Shown: positions 17,794 to 27,506 of the stretch, in pieces
How the letters are laid out: each line of letters begins with the position of its first letter
Numbering within the stretch: the first letter of the stretch is position 1
From: Bifidobacterium merycicum DSM 6492
GTDB taxonomy: Bacteria > Actinomycetota > Actinomycetes > Actinomycetales > Bifidobacteriaceae
NCBI RefSeq assembly: GCF_900129045.1
Contig: NZ_FQTX01000004.1
Location: 62,001 to 126,000, forward strand
DNA: 64,000 bases
Reading direction: 5' to 3'
Translations under genes and position numbers: made by a program
Notes under the pieces: generated by a model
Seen by the model: the letters and a program-made list of their open reading frames with translations, nothing else
What the model was told of the DNA's origin: nothing
The model's database searches: none

Positions 17794-18175
17794 ATTCCGT
17801 TTTGCGAACATGCTACACGCCTTAGGGCAACTGAAAGGCAGTGTTTCTTTAGATTTGGCCCAACAGCGGGTTGAAAGAGGTTCCCAATAAGTCGGCGTTG
17901 AGCATTGAGTGCAATGTCGCTAATGTAACCGGACAGCCGCAGCCATTTTCTCCAACATTTTTTCACCGGCACTCGCTTCACGCGGGTGCCGGTTTTGCTT
18001 TTTCGGCGATTGCCATGGGTGTGCGGAGTCTTCCTGTGTTTTGACTTTGCTGCCTCATGACTTCTTTTTTGGTCCGGCCATCGTGTATCATGTTCGTTTG
18101 GCGTGTTTCGCCCGCGGATAGAGAGCGCGTCGGCATTGGGCTGGCAGCACCGCGCAGCAATATAAGGAGGATGCC
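17794..18175. other. Intergenic stretch before rpsO
   Basis: It holds a terminator at 17966-17996 and otherwise no supported ORF. The 150 bases before the terminator (17815-17965) are unexplained and could be a 3' UTR or a small RNA; there is no direct evidence for either. TATCAT at 18086-18091 is a possible -10 for rpsO without a good -35. Confidence 0.45.
17966..17996 (+). terminator. Terminator upstream of rpsO
   Basis: A 10-bp stem with one G·T pair (17966-17975, 17983-17992) is followed by TTTTGCTTTTT. Confidence 0.8.
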
Positions 18176-18445
18176 GTGGCACTGACGGCTGAAGAAAAGA
18201 CCCAGATCATCAACGAGTTCGCGACCCACGAGGGCGACACTGGTTCCCCGGAGGTCCAGGTTGCCCTGCTCTCCAAGCGCATCGCCGATCTGACCGAGCA
18301 CCTGAAGGAGCACAAGCATGATCACCACTCCCGTCGTGGTATGCAGATGATGATCGGTTCCCGCCGCAGCCTGCTCGATTACCTCAAGCGCACCGATATC
18401 AACCGTTACCGTGCGCTGATCGAGAAGCTTGGTCTGCGTCGATAA
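18176..18445 (+). CDS. rpsO: 30S ribosomal protein S15
   Basis: A ribosomal protein of 89 residues, the universal length, that binds the central domain of 16S rRNA. The [19 protein letters not shown] and [21 protein letters not shown] stretches are diagnostic. It starts with GTG at 18176 after AAGGAGGATGCC. As in many bacteria it is followed by pnp, but here a strong terminator (18456-18487) and 240 bases separate them. Confidence 0.97.
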   Translation: MALTAEEKTQIINEFATHEGDTGSPEVQVALLSKRIADLTEHLKEHKHDHHSRRGMQMMIGSRRSLLDYLKRTDINRYRALIEKLGLRR

Positions 18446-18455
18446 TTCAGACTTC

Positions 18456-18487
18456 CGCCCGGGCGCCCATAGGCGCTCGGGCGTTTT
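18456..18487 (+). terminator. Terminator after rpsO
   Basis: A 12-bp GC-rich stem (18456-18467, 18472-18483) followed by TTTT. It reduces read-through into pnp. Confidence 0.85.
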
Positions 18488-18689
18488 ACATACGCTGCCA
18501 ACGGCAACAACGCAAACGAGGGCGATGAAAAGAATCAGGCCGAAGGAACAGGCCAGAACGGTAAGCCCGACTGAAGAGGTTGACACGAGGAACGCAGCCA
18601 AGGGGCTGTGAACATTGCGAATGTAAGAGCTTGCCCAGCTGAAGAGGGCTGTTTGAAGGAATATTAGGAAAACACAAAGGAGTAGCCCC

Positions 18690-21386
18690 ATGGAGGGTCC
18701 TGAAATCAAAGCCGCAGAAGCCGTTATCGATAACGGCTCGTTCGGTAAGCGCACGCTGCGCTTCGAAACCGGTCGTCTTGCCCAGCAGGCTGACGGCGCA
18801 GTCGCCGCCTACCTGGACGACGACACCATGATCCTGTCCACCACCACCGCCGGTTCCAGCCCGAAGGAGAACTACGACTTCTTCCCGCTGACCGTCGACG
18901 TGGAAGAGAAGATGTACGCCGCGGGCAAGATCCCTGGCTCCTTCTTCCGCCGCGAAGGTCGTCCCAGCTCCGAGGCCATCCTCGCCTGCCGTATCATCGA
19001 CCGTCCGCTGCGCCCGCTGTTCCCGCACACCCTGCGCAACGAGGTGCAGGTCGTCGAGACCATCCTCGCCGTCAACCCGCAGGATGCCTACGATGTGGTC
19101 GCGCTGAACGCCGCATCCGCCTCCACCATGATCTCCGGCCTGCCGTTCGAAGGCCCGGTCTCCGGCGTGCGCCTGGCCCTCATCGACGGCCAGTGGGTCG
19201 CCTTCCCGACTTGGGAGCAACGTGAACGTGCCGTCTTCGAGATCGTGGTCGCGGGCCGCGTCATCGAGAACGGTGACGTCGCCATCGCCATGATCGAGGC
19301 TGGTGCCGGCAAGAACGCCTGGCACCTCATCTATGACGAAGGCCAGACCAAGCCGGACGAGGAAGTCGTCGCCGGTGGCTTGGAAGCCGCCAAGCCGTTC
19401 ATCAAGGTGATCTGCGAAGCCCAGAACGAGCTCAAGGAGAAGGCTGCCAAGGAAACCAAGGAATTCCAGCTCTTCCCGGAGTACACCGACGAACTGTACG
19501 CGCGCATCGACGAGATCGCGCACAAGGATCTCGATGAGGCCCTGACCATCGCAGAGAAGCTGCCGCGCCAGGATCGCATCAAGGAAATCAAGGAAGGCGT
19601 GAAGGCCACCCTCGCCAACGAGTTCGAAGATATGGACGATGCCGAGAAGGAAAAGGAAATCGGCAACGCCTTCAAGGAGCTGCAGCGCCAGATCGTGCGT
19701 CGCCGCATCCTGACCGAGGATTACCGCATCGACGGCCGTGGCCTGCGCGACATCCGCACCCTGTCCGCCGAAGTGGACATCGTGCCCCGCGTGCACGGCT
19801 CCGCCCTGTTCCAGCGCGGCGAAACCCAGATCCTGGGCGTCACCACCCTGAACATGCTCAAGATGGAACAGCAGCTGGACTCCCTGTCCGGCCCGCAGTC
19901 CAAGCGTTACATGCACAACTACGAGATGCCGCCGTACTCCACCGGTGAAACCGGCCGCGTCGGCTCCCCGAAGCGCCGCGAAATCGGCCACGGTGCCCTC
20001 GCCGAGAAGGCCCTGGTGCCGGTGCTGCCGAGCCGCGAGGAGTTCCCGTACGCCATCCGTCAGGTCTCCGAGGCCATCGGTTCCAACGGTTCCACCTCCA
20101 TGGGCTCCGTGTGCGCATCCACCCTGTCGCTGCTCGCCGCCGGCGTGCCGCTGAAGGCCCCCGTCGCGGGCATCGCCATGGGCCTCGTGTCCGGCGATGT
20201 GGACGGCAAGCACATCTTCAAGACCCTGACCGACATCCTGGGCGCCGAGGACGCGTTCGGCGACATGGACTTCAAGGTCGCCGGCACTTCCGAGTTCATC
20301 ACCGCCCTGCAGCTCGACACCAAGCTGGACGGCATCCCCGCCGACATCCTGGCCGCCGCCCTGCAGCAGGCCAAGGAAGCCCGCACCACCATCCTCGAGG
20401 TCATCAACGAGTGCATCGACGGCCCGGCCGAGATGAGCGAGTTCGCCCCGCGCATCATCACCACCACCGTTCCGGTTGACAAGATCGGCGAGATCATCGG
20501 ACCGAAGGGCAAGATGATCAACCAGATCCAGGAGGATACCGGCGCCGAGATCGCCATCGAGGATGACGGTACCGTGTTCATCTCCTCCGAAGGCGGCGAA
20601 GCCGCCGAGAAGGCCAAGCAGATCATCGACCAGATCGCCAACCCGCATGTTCCGGAAGCCGGCGAAACCTACAACGGCAAGGTCGTCAAGACCACGTCCT
20701 TCGGCGCGTTCGTGAACCTGACCCCGGGCACCGACGGTCTGCTGCACATCTCCCAGATCCGCAACCTCGCCAACGGCGAACGCATCGACCAGGTCGAGGA
20801 CGTGCTGCAGGAAGGCGACACTGTCGAGGTCGTCGTGCAGGGTGTCGACGATCGCGGCAAGATCAGCCTCGCCATCCCCGGCTTCGAGGATCAGGAATCC
20901 AACTCCGGCCGTGGCGGCCGTGAGGATCGTGGTGGCCGTGGCGATCGTGGTGGCCGTGGCCGCCGTGGCGATCGTCGCGATGACCGTCATGATGATCGCC
21001 GTGACGACCGTCGTGAGGATCGCCGTTCCCGCGACGATCGCGATTACGACGACCGTCCGCGCCGTGGCCGTCATGAGGATCGTGACAACGATCGCGACCG
21101 TGATTATGATGATCGTCCGCGTCGCCGTCGTTCCTACGATGACCGTGATGATCGCGACCGTGATTATGATGATCGTCCGCGTCGCCGTCGTTCCTACGAC
21201 GACCGTGGCGACCGCGACTACGATCGCGACGATCGCCGTGGTGGCCGTGGCAGCCGCCGTGGTTCCGACCGCAACCCGCGTTACGCGACCGATGACAACT
21301 ACGACGATTACCGTTCCGAGCGCGAAGAGCGCACCGAGCGTCCGCGTCGCCGCGTCCGTCGCGATTTTGATCCGTTCGAAGACTGA
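18690..21386 (+). CDS. pnp: Polyribonucleotide nucleotidyltransferase with long Arg/Asp/Gly tail
   Basis: PNPase degrades RNA 3' to 5' with phosphate as nucleophile. Two RNase PH domains (about 1-550, joined by a helical linker) are followed by a KH domain (about 585-645, [14 protein letters not shown]) and an S1 domain (about 655-730). At 898 residues it is well over the roughly 710 of E. coli because of a low-complexity C-terminal tail (about 737-898) of RGG, DDR, DRD and RRRR runs. The tail contains a 60-bp DNA repeat coding for 20 residues. Such a tail is probably disordered and RNA-binding, and may support condensates or partner binding; this is inference. The ATG at 18690 follows AAAGGAG. 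Confidence 0.96.
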   Translation: MEGPEIKAAEAVIDNGSFGKRTLRFETGRLAQQADGAVAAYLDDDTMILSTTTAGSSPKENYDFFPLTVDVEEKMYAAGKIPGSFFRREGRPSSEAILACRIIDRPLRPLFPHTLRNEVQVVETILAVNPQDAYDVVALNAASASTMISGLPFEGPVSGVRLALIDGQWVAFPTWEQRERAVFEIVVAGRVIENGDVAIAMIEAGAGKNAWHLIYDEGQTKPDEEVVAGGLEAAKPFIKVICEAQNELKEKAAKETKEFQLFPEYTDELYARIDEIAHKDLDEALTIAEKLPRQDRIKEIKEGVKATLANEFEDMDDAEKEKEIGNAFKELQRQIVRRRILTEDYRIDGRGLRDIRTLSAEVDIVPRVHGSALFQRGETQILGVTTLNMLKMEQQLDSLSGPQSKRYMHNYEMPPYSTGETGRVGSPKRREIGHGALAEKALVPVLPSREEFPYAIRQVSEAIGSNGSTSMGSVCASTLSLLAAGVPLKAPVAGIAMGLVSGDVDGKHIFKTLTDILGAEDAFGDMDFKVAGTSEFITALQLDTKLDGIPADILAAALQQAKEARTTILEVINECIDGPAEMSEFAPRIITTTVPVDKIGEIIGPKGKMINQIQEDTGAEIAIEDDGTVFISSEGGEAAEKAKQIIDQIANPHVPEAGETYNGKVVKTTSFGAFVNLTPGTDGLLHISQIRNLANGERIDQVEDVLQEGDTVEVVVQGVDDRGKISLAIPGFEDQESNSGRGGREDRGGRGDRGGRGRRGDRRDDRHDDRRDDRREDRRSRDDRDYDDRPRRGRHEDRDNDRDRDYDDRPRRRRSYDDRDDRDRDYDDRPRRRRSYDDRGDRDYDRDDRRGGRGSRRGSDRNPRYATDDNYDDYRSEREERTERPRRRVRRDFDPFED
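21091..21210 (+). repeat. 60-bp in-frame tandem repeat in pnp tail
   Basis: Two copies (21091-21150 and 21151-21210) with a period of exactly 60 bases and few mismatches, coding for DRDRDYDD / [10 protein letters not shown]-type units. An in-frame period keeps the tail open when copies are gained or lost. Confidence 0.85.
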
Positions 21387-21497
21387 CGTCTTCTCACGGA
21401 TCCTTCGCAGCGGAGCTGCTCACTTCGCCTACAGGAAGCCCACCGGGCTTCCCGTTTGACGGCTCAGCATTCGAAGACTGACGTCTTCTCGCGGATC
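21375..21497 (+). repeat. 28-bp direct repeat spanning the 3' end of pnp
   Basis: A 28-base segment covering the last four codons and stop of pnp (21375-21402) recurs at 21470-21497 with one mismatch, 95 bases later. Each copy contains a small hairpin (GAAGAC with GTCTTC). A terminator hairpin lies between the copies. Confidence 0.85.
21434..21456 (+). terminator. Terminator after pnp (first)
   Basis: GGAAGCCC and GGGCTTCC (21434-21441, 21445-21452) with a 3-base loop, followed by CGTTT. Confidence 0.65.
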
Positions 21498-21544
21498 GGT
21501 GACGTACAGCGTCGCTAGCCGTAGCGAACGGCAATGATATCGGT

Positions 21545-21588
21545 ATCGGGGCCGTCCACCGGAGCATTCTCCGGCGGACGGCCCCGAT
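21545..21588 (+). terminator. Hairpin after pnp (second)
   Basis: A 13-bp outer stem (21545-21557, 21576-21588) encloses an inner CCGGAG/CTCCGG stem. There is no clean T-run, so it may be a processing or blocking hairpin rather than a classical terminator. Confidence 0.55.
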
Positions 21589-21706
21589 TCACTTTCCCGG
21601 GTTTGTTTCCCAAGGCATGGAATGGCGCGGTTCCCGCGGTATGGGTTTTCGTATCCGTATGCGATAATGAAATCGTTGTCTCGATTTCGCAAGGAGGAAC
21701 TTGCCT

Positions 21707-22276
21707 ATGAACATCGCCGTTATCATCGCAATCGTCGTTGTCGTACTGATCGTGCTGTGGGCGGTCGGCGCGTACAACGGACTGGTGTCGTTGCGCAACC
21801 GCGTGAAGAACGCCTGGTCGCAGATCGACGTGCAGCTCAAGCAGCGTGCCGACCTCGTACCGAACCTCGTGGAGACGGTCAAGGGTTATGCCGCCCACGA
21901 ATCCGAGGTTTTCACCCAGGTGACGCAGGCCCGCAACAAGGCGGTCCAGGTCGCCGCCGATCCGAACACCGAACCGGCCCAGCGCATCCAGGCGGAGAAC
22001 GACCTTTCCCGCGCCATCTTTAACCTGCAGGCCACCGCCGAGGCGTACCCGCAGCTGCAGGCCAACCAGAACTTCATGGATCTGCAGTCCCAGCTCAAGA
22101 CGCTGGAGGAGAAGCTCGCCTACGCACGCCAGTTCTACAACGACGTGGTGCAGAAGTACAACACCAAGATCGAAACGGTGCCCACCAATATCATCGCCTC
22201 GCTGTTCCACTTCAAGCAGGCGGATTACTACCAGATCGCCGAAGCCGACCGTGCGGTGCCACAGGTCAAGTTCTGA
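21707..22276 (+). CDS. LemA family protein
   Basis: A 189-residue membrane-anchored protein. An N-terminal transmembrane helix (residues 3-22) is followed by a long helical domain with the LemA hallmarks [31 protein letters not shown] and FPQL-like [10 protein letters not shown]. The role of LemA proteins is not established; they often neighbour DUF2207 or TPM-domain membrane proteins, as here. AAGGAGG lies nine bases before the ATG at 21707; a TTG at 21701 in the same frame is less likely. The DUF2207 gene follows after 191 bases. Confidence 0.9.
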   Translation: MNIAVIIAIVVVVLIVLWAVGAYNGLVSLRNRVKNAWSQIDVQLKQRADLVPNLVETVKGYAAHESEVFTQVTQARNKAVQVAADPNTEPAQRIQAENDLSRAIFNLQATAEAYPQLQANQNFMDLQSQLKTLEEKLAYARQFYNDVVQKYNTKIETVPTNIIASLFHFKQADYYQIAEADRAVPQVKF

Positions 22277-22467
22277 CGGTTCCGCTCGTATGATGCTCCA
22301 AGGCTTACGGGCATAGGCTCGGCCTTGGGAATCGGGTGCGACGCAAGGGGAGTCGCGTCCGACGGTGCCGGGCCGGTTGGCATCGGAAGACGGACGCGGG
22401 GAGGAGACGTCCGCCGTGATTCGGTGTACAAGGCCGCAGACCGACAACGCAAGGGAAGAGAAAACGG

Positions 22468-24660
22468 ATGAGGAAGAGGCTTATCAGGGCGGTGGCCATC
22501 GCCATCGTCGCGGCATTGGCCGCGGCGGTCATGGTGGTGTTCGTCTGGCTCGACGGGAACGACGAGGCGACGGCGAGCTACCGTAGTTTGGATTACGATG
22601 TGACGGTGCAAACCAACGGCGATCTGAAGATCGTGCAGCACATCGACTACCAGCTCAAGGAAAGGGAGGACAACAGCTCCTCCAAATACTGGCGTCAGCT
22701 GTACTGGCAGTACACGTTGGACAGCACGAACCTGACCAACATCACCGACATCAAGGTCAGGAACGTCACCACGGGCGCGGAATACAGCCAAGTCAACCCG
22801 CAGAACCCCAACAGGGTGGACCAGTACACGTGGGATTCGAAATTCGCCAACCACTGGTACATCGCCGATGTGACGAATGGAAGCAGCTACCCCGAGCCGT
22901 TCGACACGCAGAACGACGGTCTGGATCCGAACGCGCGGGAACACACGAGGAAAAGCGTTGAAATCGGTTGGAACATCCCGTACACGGTCAAGGCCGACAG
23001 CATGAAATTCGACGTGGAGATGACCTTCCACGGCGTCTCCACGAAGTACAAGGACATCACCAGCTTCCAATGGGAGCCAATCAGTCCGACCAACACCTTC
23101 CCGGGCGCGAAGATGACGGGCGTCGTCCGCTTCCCCGATGGCATCGACGCGAAGAACTCGTGGGGGTGGCTGCACACCAAGAACGATTCCGAAACGGAAC
23201 GCGGCAAGCAGGGCGAGCTGCGGTTCGCCGTATACAACCTGAAAGCCGAACAATACGTCGACGTGGTCGCCGCCTTCGACAGTGCGGTGGCGACCGATGT
23301 CGCCAGGACGGAACCGACCGATCACCTCGACACGTTGAAGGCCGATGAGACGAAGCAGGAGAAGGCCTGGCACGACAGCCAGCATCAGAAGGCCGTCGTC
23401 CGCGTCGTGATCTGGATCGTCTCGCTGGTCATCGGCATCGGTTCATGCGTCCTCGCGATCATCGCGGTGATCCAATCCAACAAGGCGGCGCGTTACCGCG
23501 GAGGATTGGAATACTGGCGCGATCGTCCGTCGCTGTCCCCGGCATCCGCCGCCCGCATGATCGACATCATCGGCGAGGCGAAGGGCACCCAGTCCTCCCG
23601 TTCCATGACGGCCACGATCCTGGCGCTCGCCGCCAAGCATGCCATCGCGATCTACCCCGGTCCGGCATCGAACTACAAGGGCATCGACATGAGCACCGCC
23701 GACCCTGTGCAGATCTCGCATATGATCGCGTCCGACGGCGTTAAGGCGCTTGCCTCGTCCAAGACGAGCACCATCGTCATCATGCCGGATGCGTTGCACA
23801 ACCGCGAGACGCTGAATCTGAGCCAATCCGAGCAGAAGTGCCTGCGGCTGCTGGTCAGCATCTCGATGCGCGTCGGCTACCCGGTGTTCGACCTCAAGCA
23901 GATGAAGAATGCCTGCAAGGATTGGACTTCCGGCTATAAGGAGCTTGAAGCCTTCGAGACGGCCTGCGACACCGAATTCGCGATGCTCGGCGCCACCAGC
24001 CAGTCGGCGTGGCGGTACATGCTGCCGGGCAGCATCGCCGCGATCGTTGGCCTGATCATCAGCATCAACGGCTTCTTCATCGGCAATCTCGCGCTTGGCT
24101 TCCTCATCGGCATGCCGATGTTCCTGATCGGCGTGTTCTGCGATTGCGCCGGGGCGTCCGAGACGGTTACGCCTGCCGGTCAGGAGTACGCGGGCCAATG
24201 CCTCGGCCTGCGCAACTACATGCAGGATTTCTCCGACTTCTCCGACCGCGGTGCCGCCGACCTGACGATGTGGGACTGGTATTTGGTGTATGCGGCGGCG
24301 TTCGGCATCTCCGAGCAGGTGATGAGGGAACTTGCGAAGGCCTATCCGCAGGTGCGTGACCAGGAGTGGCTGGACGCGAACGGCGCCGGTTCCATGTGGT
24401 ACTGGGGTTACAGTCCGATGCATTGGGGCTCCGGTTCCTCGACGCCGGGCACATCGTTCGGTGGATTCGGCGGCTCTTCGGGCGTGTTCGATATCGGCAC
24501 ACAGATCGATTCGGGCTTCTCCGCGGTGCGCAACACCATCAGCGCCGCGGCCCCGTCCAGCAGCGGCGGTGGTTTCGGCGGTTCGGGAGGCTCGTTCTCC
24601 GGTGGTGGATTCGGCGGATCGAGCGGCGGTTCCGGCGGCGGTTCGGCAGGCGCCCGCTGA
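22468..24660 (+). CDS. DUF2207 membrane protein
   Basis: A 730-residue envelope protein. An N-terminal membrane helix or signal anchor (about 5-28) leads into an extracytoplasmic DUF2207 domain (about 35-290, with the YDVTVQTNGDLKIVQHIDY start). A second membrane helix lies near 310-335 and a helical hairpin near 520-560. The last 40-50 residues are almost only Gly and Ser with some Phe (GGGFGGSGGSFSGGGFGG), a tail common in this family. Its function is unknown; pairing with LemA is recurrent in bacteria and suggests a joint envelope role. The ATG at 22468 follows GGAAGAG at moderate distance. Confidence 0.85.
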   Translation: MRKRLIRAVAIAIVAALAAAVMVVFVWLDGNDEATASYRSLDYDVTVQTNGDLKIVQHIDYQLKEREDNSSSKYWRQLYWQYTLDSTNLTNITDIKVRNVTTGAEYSQVNPQNPNRVDQYTWDSKFANHWYIADVTNGSSYPEPFDTQNDGLDPNAREHTRKSVEIGWNIPYTVKADSMKFDVEMTFHGVSTKYKDITSFQWEPISPTNTFPGAKMTGVVRFPDGIDAKNSWGWLHTKNDSETERGKQGELRFAVYNLKAEQYVDVVAAFDSAVATDVARTEPTDHLDTLKADETKQEKAWHDSQHQKAVVRVVIWIVSLVIGIGSCVLAIIAVIQSNKAARYRGGLEYWRDRPSLSPASAARMIDIIGEAKGTQSSRSMTATILALAAKHAIAIYPGPASNYKGIDMSTADPVQISHMIASDGVKALASSKTSTIVIMPDALHNRETLNLSQSEQKCLRLLVSISMRVGYPVFDLKQMKNACKDWTSGYKELEAFETACDTEFAMLGATSQSAWRYMLPGSIAAIVGLIISINGFFIGNLALGFLIGMPMFLIGVFCDCAGASETVTPAGQEYAGQCLGLRNYMQDFSDFSDRGAADLTMWDWYLVYAAAFGISEQVMRELAKAYPQVRDQEWLDANGAGSMWYWGYSPMHWGSGSSTPGTSFGGFGGSSGVFDIGTQIDSGFSAVRNTISAAAPSSSGGGFGGSGGSFSGGGFGGSSGGSGGGSAGAR

Positions 24661-24685
24661 TTCTGCGGATGGTCGCCCGACCCCG

Positions 24686-24730
24686 GCTGTTCCCCGGTGC
24701 GGATGCTCCGTGCCGGGGAACAGCGCGTTT
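24686..24730 (+). terminator. Terminator after the DUF2207 gene
   Basis: GCTGTTCCCCGG pairs with CCGGGGAACAGC (24686-24697, 24713-24724), followed by GCGTTT. Confidence 0.75.
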
Positions 24731-24744
24731 GAAAGGCGGAAAAT

Positions 24745-24788
24745 GGGTGACAAACGGGTGGCAGACGGGTGATAAGCGGGTGATTGGG
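24745..24788. repeat. Four tandem 11-bp units upstream of aldo/keto reductase
   Basis: Four consecutive 11-base units each start GGGTG: at 24745, 24756, 24767 and 24778. The first three share GGGTGxxAxxC and the last diverges. They lie 100-150 bases before the reductase start and could be iterated regulator sites. No regulator is known. Confidence 0.65.
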
Positions 24789-24891
24789 ACAACGCGGGTC
24801 TTGGGCGTGACACGAATCGCGTGCCTTGGGTCGCAAGTATTCTGGAACACAGCGCATATCAACCGCCAACGCCTACCGTAAGGAGAATCCC

Positions 24892-25755
24892 ATGACCCTG
24901 TTCCGAGATCTCGGACCGTTCCACACCACCGCCATCGGTCACGGCGAAATGCCCCTGACCATCGAGAACAACCGTGGCCATGATGTCGGCATCGAAACCC
25001 TGCACGCTTCGCTGGATGCGGGTTGCCGCCACATCGACACCGCATGGGCCTACTACACTCCGGGCGAGGAGGAGCAGACCGGCGAGAAGCTGGTGCGTGA
25101 GGCGCTCGACACGTGGAAGGGACCGCGCGAGGAAGTCATCGTGGCCACCAAGGTCGGCCTGCGTCGCGCGTGGGACGGCGACAAGCCGATCTGGCCGCGC
25201 GACGGCGAGCCGGAACATCTCATCGAATACGGCAAGCAGTCCGCGCAGGCGCTCGGCGTCGACTCCATCGACCTGCTGTACCTGCATCGCCATGATCCCG
25301 AAGTGCCATACAACGAATCCTGCGAAGGCATCAAGGCCCTGCTCGACCAGGGCGTGGCCCAGTGGGCGGGCGTTTCCAACGTCACCATCGAACAGCTCGA
25401 CATCGCCCGCGAAATCCTGGGCGACAAGCTCGTGGCCGTGCAGAACCAGTATTCGCCGATTCATCTGGAGACCCAGGACACGCTCGACTACTGCCGTGAG
25501 CTTGGACTGGCGTTCGTGTGCTGGAGCCCGCTGGGCGGCTACCGTCACCCGTACGACGAGCACCTGTTCGACCCGTTCCGCAAGGTCGCGGCCGAGCATG
25601 GCGTGAGCTACCAGCGTGTGGTGCTGGCGTGGGAGCTCGCCAAGGGCGATCACATGTTCGTGATCCCCGGCGCGCACCGCCCCGAAACGATCCTCGATTC
25701 GCTCAAGGCGGACGAGCTTGAACTGAGCCCCGAGGAGCTGGAGTTCCTCGGCTGA
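24892..25755 (+). CDS. Aldo/keto reductase
   Basis: A 287-residue NADPH-dependent oxidoreductase with the TIM-barrel fold. Catalytic tetrad candidates are Asp in RHIDTAWAYY, Tyr in the same segment, Lys in VATKVGL and His in LYLHRHDP. The C-terminal GAHRPETILDSL segment is the usual nucleotide-phosphate-binding region. The substrate is unknown. The ATG at 24892 follows AAGGAGAATCC; the open frame extends 22 codons upstream without signal. Four 11-bp tandem repeats in the upstream region may be regulatory. The next gene starts 108 bases downstream. Confidence 0.88.
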   Translation: MTLFRDLGPFHTTAIGHGEMPLTIENNRGHDVGIETLHASLDAGCRHIDTAWAYYTPGEEEQTGEKLVREALDTWKGPREEVIVATKVGLRRAWDGDKPIWPRDGEPEHLIEYGKQSAQALGVDSIDLLYLHRHDPEVPYNESCEGIKALLDQGVAQWAGVSNVTIEQLDIAREILGDKLVAVQNQYSPIHLETQDTLDYCRELGLAFVCWSPLGGYRHPYDEHLFDPFRKVAAEHGVSYQRVVLAWELAKGDHMFVIPGAHRPETILDSLKADELELSPEELEFLG

Positions 25756-25863
25756 CCGTGTTTCCCGTGCGCCTCGGGTGGGGCGCACGGGCCAGACGGG
25801 GCCGGCACAGTGCTGTGCACTCCGATCCGTACAATGTTGAAGGTTTTACGTCGAGTACGAGGA

Positions 25864-27438
25864 ATGAACGTGCATAGAAGAAACAAGCCCGAAGTGTTGG
25901 CCCCGGCAGGCAATCTGCGAGGACTCAAAACCGCCGTCGATTACGGTGCGGACGCCGTGTACTGCGGCGGCAAGGCGTTCGGCATGCGCAGTGCGCCGAA
26001 GAACCTGTCGCTGGCGGATTTCGAGGAAGGCGCACGCTACGCGCATGAGCGCGGGGCGCGTGTCTACGTGACCTGCAACGTGCTGCCGCGCAACAGCGAG
26101 GTCGAAGCGATCCGCGAATATCTCGGTCAGCTGAAAACCACCGGCGTGGATGCGCTGATCGTCAGCGATCTCGGGGTGATGATGACCGCGCGTGAGGTCG
26201 CGCCGGAACTCGAACTGCATGTGAGCACGCAGGCCGGCATCACCAATTATGGTGCCGCGCGCGCCTTCTACGAGCTTGGCGCCAAGCGCGTGGTGCTCGC
26301 CCGCGAAATGGATCTGCAGGCGGTGCGCGACATCCGCGCACGCATCCCCGACGACATGGACATCGAATGTTTCGTGCATGGCGCCATGTGCATGGCGTTC
26401 TCCGGGCGTTGCCTGTTCTCCAACTATCTGACCGGGCGAGACGGCAATCATGGCGAATGCGCCCAGCCGTGCCGCTGGAAGTATTCGATTGTGGAGGAGA
26501 AACGCCCCGGCCAGTATTTCCCCATCGAACAGACCGAGAACGGCGCGTACCTGTTCAACTCGCAGGATATGAACATGCTGGAGCATGTCGACGATCTGAT
26601 CGATTCCGGCGCGATCAGTCTCAAAATCGAGGGACGATCCAAAAGCGCCTACTATATCGCCGCGATGACCAACGCCTACCGGACCGCGGTGGACCGCTAC
26701 ATGGTCGCGCGAGGCTTCGAGGATGCCGACGGCAACGAGCTCAAGCCGTTCCATGACGCCGTGATCCGCCCCGGCGACCCCGATTACGACACCGCCGTGC
26801 AGGACGATATCGCACGCAACGCGGACAAGGCCTTCGCGGGCGTGCCGGATGCCGAGGACGGCCAGGCCGCGCCGCAAGTCGGTGCCGCGCACGCCGTCAA
26901 CATCGGCAACGCGGATGATGGCGATCTGAGCTATCACGCGCGCAGCACGCGCCGCAAATCCAACACCGCGGCGGAGATCCTTCCCGAAGGCTGGCATCAT
27001 GCCGCCGTGCGTCCGGCCGAACACGTCGAACTGCCGGAATGGCTGAAGGAGGAGCCCTACAAGGTGGCGCACCGCGACTATTCCACGGGCTTCTACTACC
27101 CCGAGCACAAGGTGCAGCAGCGCACCGATCGCGCCGGGTACTTCCGTTCCTGGCTGGTGGTCGGCGAAGCGATTTCGTGGACGCCGGAGGAGGGAGGCAG
27201 GCTCACCATCATGAGCCGCAACAAGATCGAACCCGGTCAGGAAGTCGAATTCCTGCTCGCCGGGCAGCCGCCGCTTGCCTACACCATCCCCGAATCCGGG
27301 CTGCGTGACGCGGACGGCGCTCCGGTCGCCGCCATCAACAACCCGGCACACGTGTTCTCCATCCCCTGCCCGCACGATATCCCGGCCAACACCGCCATCC
27401 GTTCGCGCACCAAGCACGCCACGCTCAAGGCCGAGTAG
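25864..27438 (+). CDS. Peptidase U32 family protein (TrhP/RlhA-like)
   Basis: A 524-residue U32 protein. The N-terminal PEVLAPAGNLRGLKTAVDYGADAVYCGG pattern is diagnostic. Cysteines that bind an iron-sulfur cluster in characterised members are present near residues 175-205 (MCMAFSGRC, then CAQPC). Although called peptidases, several members are RNA hydroxylation factors: TrhP for tRNA U34 and RlhA for 23S rRNA. The chain has a poorly conserved acidic insertion near residues 310-385 before the C-terminal beta-barrel-like domain. The start at 25864 (GAGGA upstream) is preferred over the 18-codon-longer frame. pgeF follows in the same direction after 68 bases. Confidence 0.85.
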   Translation: MNVHRRNKPEVLAPAGNLRGLKTAVDYGADAVYCGGKAFGMRSAPKNLSLADFEEGARYAHERGARVYVTCNVLPRNSEVEAIREYLGQLKTTGVDALIVSDLGVMMTAREVAPELELHVSTQAGITNYGAARAFYELGAKRVVLAREMDLQAVRDIRARIPDDMDIECFVHGAMCMAFSGRCLFSNYLTGRDGNHGECAQPCRWKYSIVEEKRPGQYFPIEQTENGAYLFNSQDMNMLEHVDDLIDSGAISLKIEGRSKSAYYIAAMTNAYRTAVDRYMVARGFEDADGNELKPFHDAVIRPGDPDYDTAVQDDIARNADKAFAGVPDAEDGQAAPQVGAAHAVNIGNADDGDLSYHARSTRRKSNTAAEILPEGWHHAAVRPAEHVELPEWLKEEPYKVAHRDYSTGFYYPEHKVQQRTDRAGYFRSWLVVGEAISWTPEEGGRLTIMSRNKIEPGQEVEFLLAGQPPLAYTIPESGLRDADGAPVAAINNPAHVFSIPCPHDIPANTAIRSRTKHATLKAE

Positions 27439-27506
27439 CCTTCCCGCGCGTCCGCTTCCGGCGTATCCCATACCCATCTATCGTCATCGACATCAAAGGA
27501 ACAAGC

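Noticed and set aside
18041-18091. TTGACT (18041) paired with TATCAT (18086) as the rpsO promoter
   Set aside because: The spacing of 39 bases is far outside the usual 16-19, so the pair is not a promoter.
18486-21074. 862-residue open frame on the minus strand of pnp
   Set aside because: It is a shadow of the G/C-biased codon pattern of pnp; the translation is low-complexity Ala/Gly/Asp/Val/Leu with no domain or start signal.
20900-21386. Repeats at the pnp 3' end as a possible CRISPR array
   Set aside because: They are in-frame coding repeats without unique spacers, and no cas gene is present.
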